A stretch of 6,290 bases of DNA from Candidatus Fermentibacterota bacterium (GTDB taxonomy: Bacteria > Fermentibacterota > Fermentibacteria > Fermentibacterales > Fermentibacteraceae): positions 1-6,290 of the forward strand of contig JAAYTY010000097.1 in NCBI GenBank assembly GCA_012523605.1, written 5' to 3'. Below are positions 6,190 to 6,290 of this stretch, in pieces. The first letter of the stretch is position 1. The number at the start of each line of letters is the position of its first letter. The notes under the pieces are model-generated. The model saw only the letters and a list, made by a program, of their open reading frames with translations, searched no databases and was not told the DNA's origin. Position numbers and translations under genes: made by a program.

Positions 6190-6290
6190 GCAGAGACGAT
6201 TTGAGCCCGCCCCACGTCGTCCTCTCGAGGCCCGTGTAGATGTATCCGGGAGTAGGAGTCGCCTCGACCCATGTGGCGGCGAGATCCTCG
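6182..6290 (-). CDS. C-terminal end of an unrecognised protein (5' part outside the window)
   Basis: On the minus strand one frame is open from base 6289 to a TGA at 6184-6182, giving 35 codons. The peptide reads as plausible coding sequence with balanced composition: a WVEATPTPGYIYTG stretch followed by LERTTWGGLKSSLHD at the C-terminus. The strongest support is positional: its stop overlaps the alkyltransferase ATG by eight bases as ATGACTGA, a common arrangement for co-transcribed, co-translated genes. The alternative minus frame here also stays open to a TGA but is rich in arginine and glycine and looks less protein-like. I cannot assign a family from this short tail. The gene would share an operon with the alkyltransferase. 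Confidence 0.6.
   Translation of the reverse strand, partial: EDLAATWVEATPTPGYIYTGLERTTWGGLKSSLHD

Overview
The window is visibly GC-rich, densely packed bacterial DNA with seven protein-coding genes, two of them cut by the window edges. I see no RNA genes, insertion sequences, CRISPR arrays or phage genes. A gene encoding a Sec-type lipoprotein signal and an outer-membrane-like small protein points to a diderm (Gram-negative-type) bacterium. The gene mix and the many proteins with only family-level matches would suit an uncultured lineage, but the sequence alone does not fix the phylum.

Layout from left to right. (1) Plus strand, 1-1022: the C-terminal part of a SagB-type nitroreductase/dehydrogenase, followed three bases later by a DUF554 (YqgA/YdfK-like) membrane protein. 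(2) A 99-base convergent gap with one imperfect stem-loop. (3) Minus strand, 4890 down to 1122: a tight three-gene unit that reads secreted metallophosphoesterase with a CBM9-like C-terminal domain, then ElbB (DJ-1/PfpI superfamily), then a GT-C type polytopic glycosyltransferase-like protein. The gaps are 10 and 3 bases. (4) An 89-base divergent intergenic region (4891-4979), the only AT-richer stretch and the likely promoter region for both directions. (5) Plus strand, 4980-5648: an unrecognised predicted lipoprotein/beta-rich envelope protein. (6) Minus strand, 6290 down to 5638: the last 35 codons of an unrecognised protein, overlapping by 8 bases the start of an Ogt-type O6-alkylguanine-DNA alkyltransferase. 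The alkyltransferase runs tail-to-tail into the lipoprotein gene with an 11-base overlap.

Functionally this looks mostly like ordinary housekeeping and envelope DNA. The three-gene minus-strand unit is the most coherent context: a secreted phosphoesterase with a possible glycan-binding domain, a protein historically linked to isoprenoid output, and a polyprenyl-phosphate-sugar-type glycosyltransferase fold. A shared role in cell-surface glycan or lipid-carrier metabolism is possible but is inference only. I found no convincing evidence of a new defence, mobile or RNA-based system. The points most worth a second look are the phosphoesterase domain architecture with its altered first metal motif, the unclassified lipoprotein, and the short coding fragment at the right edge.
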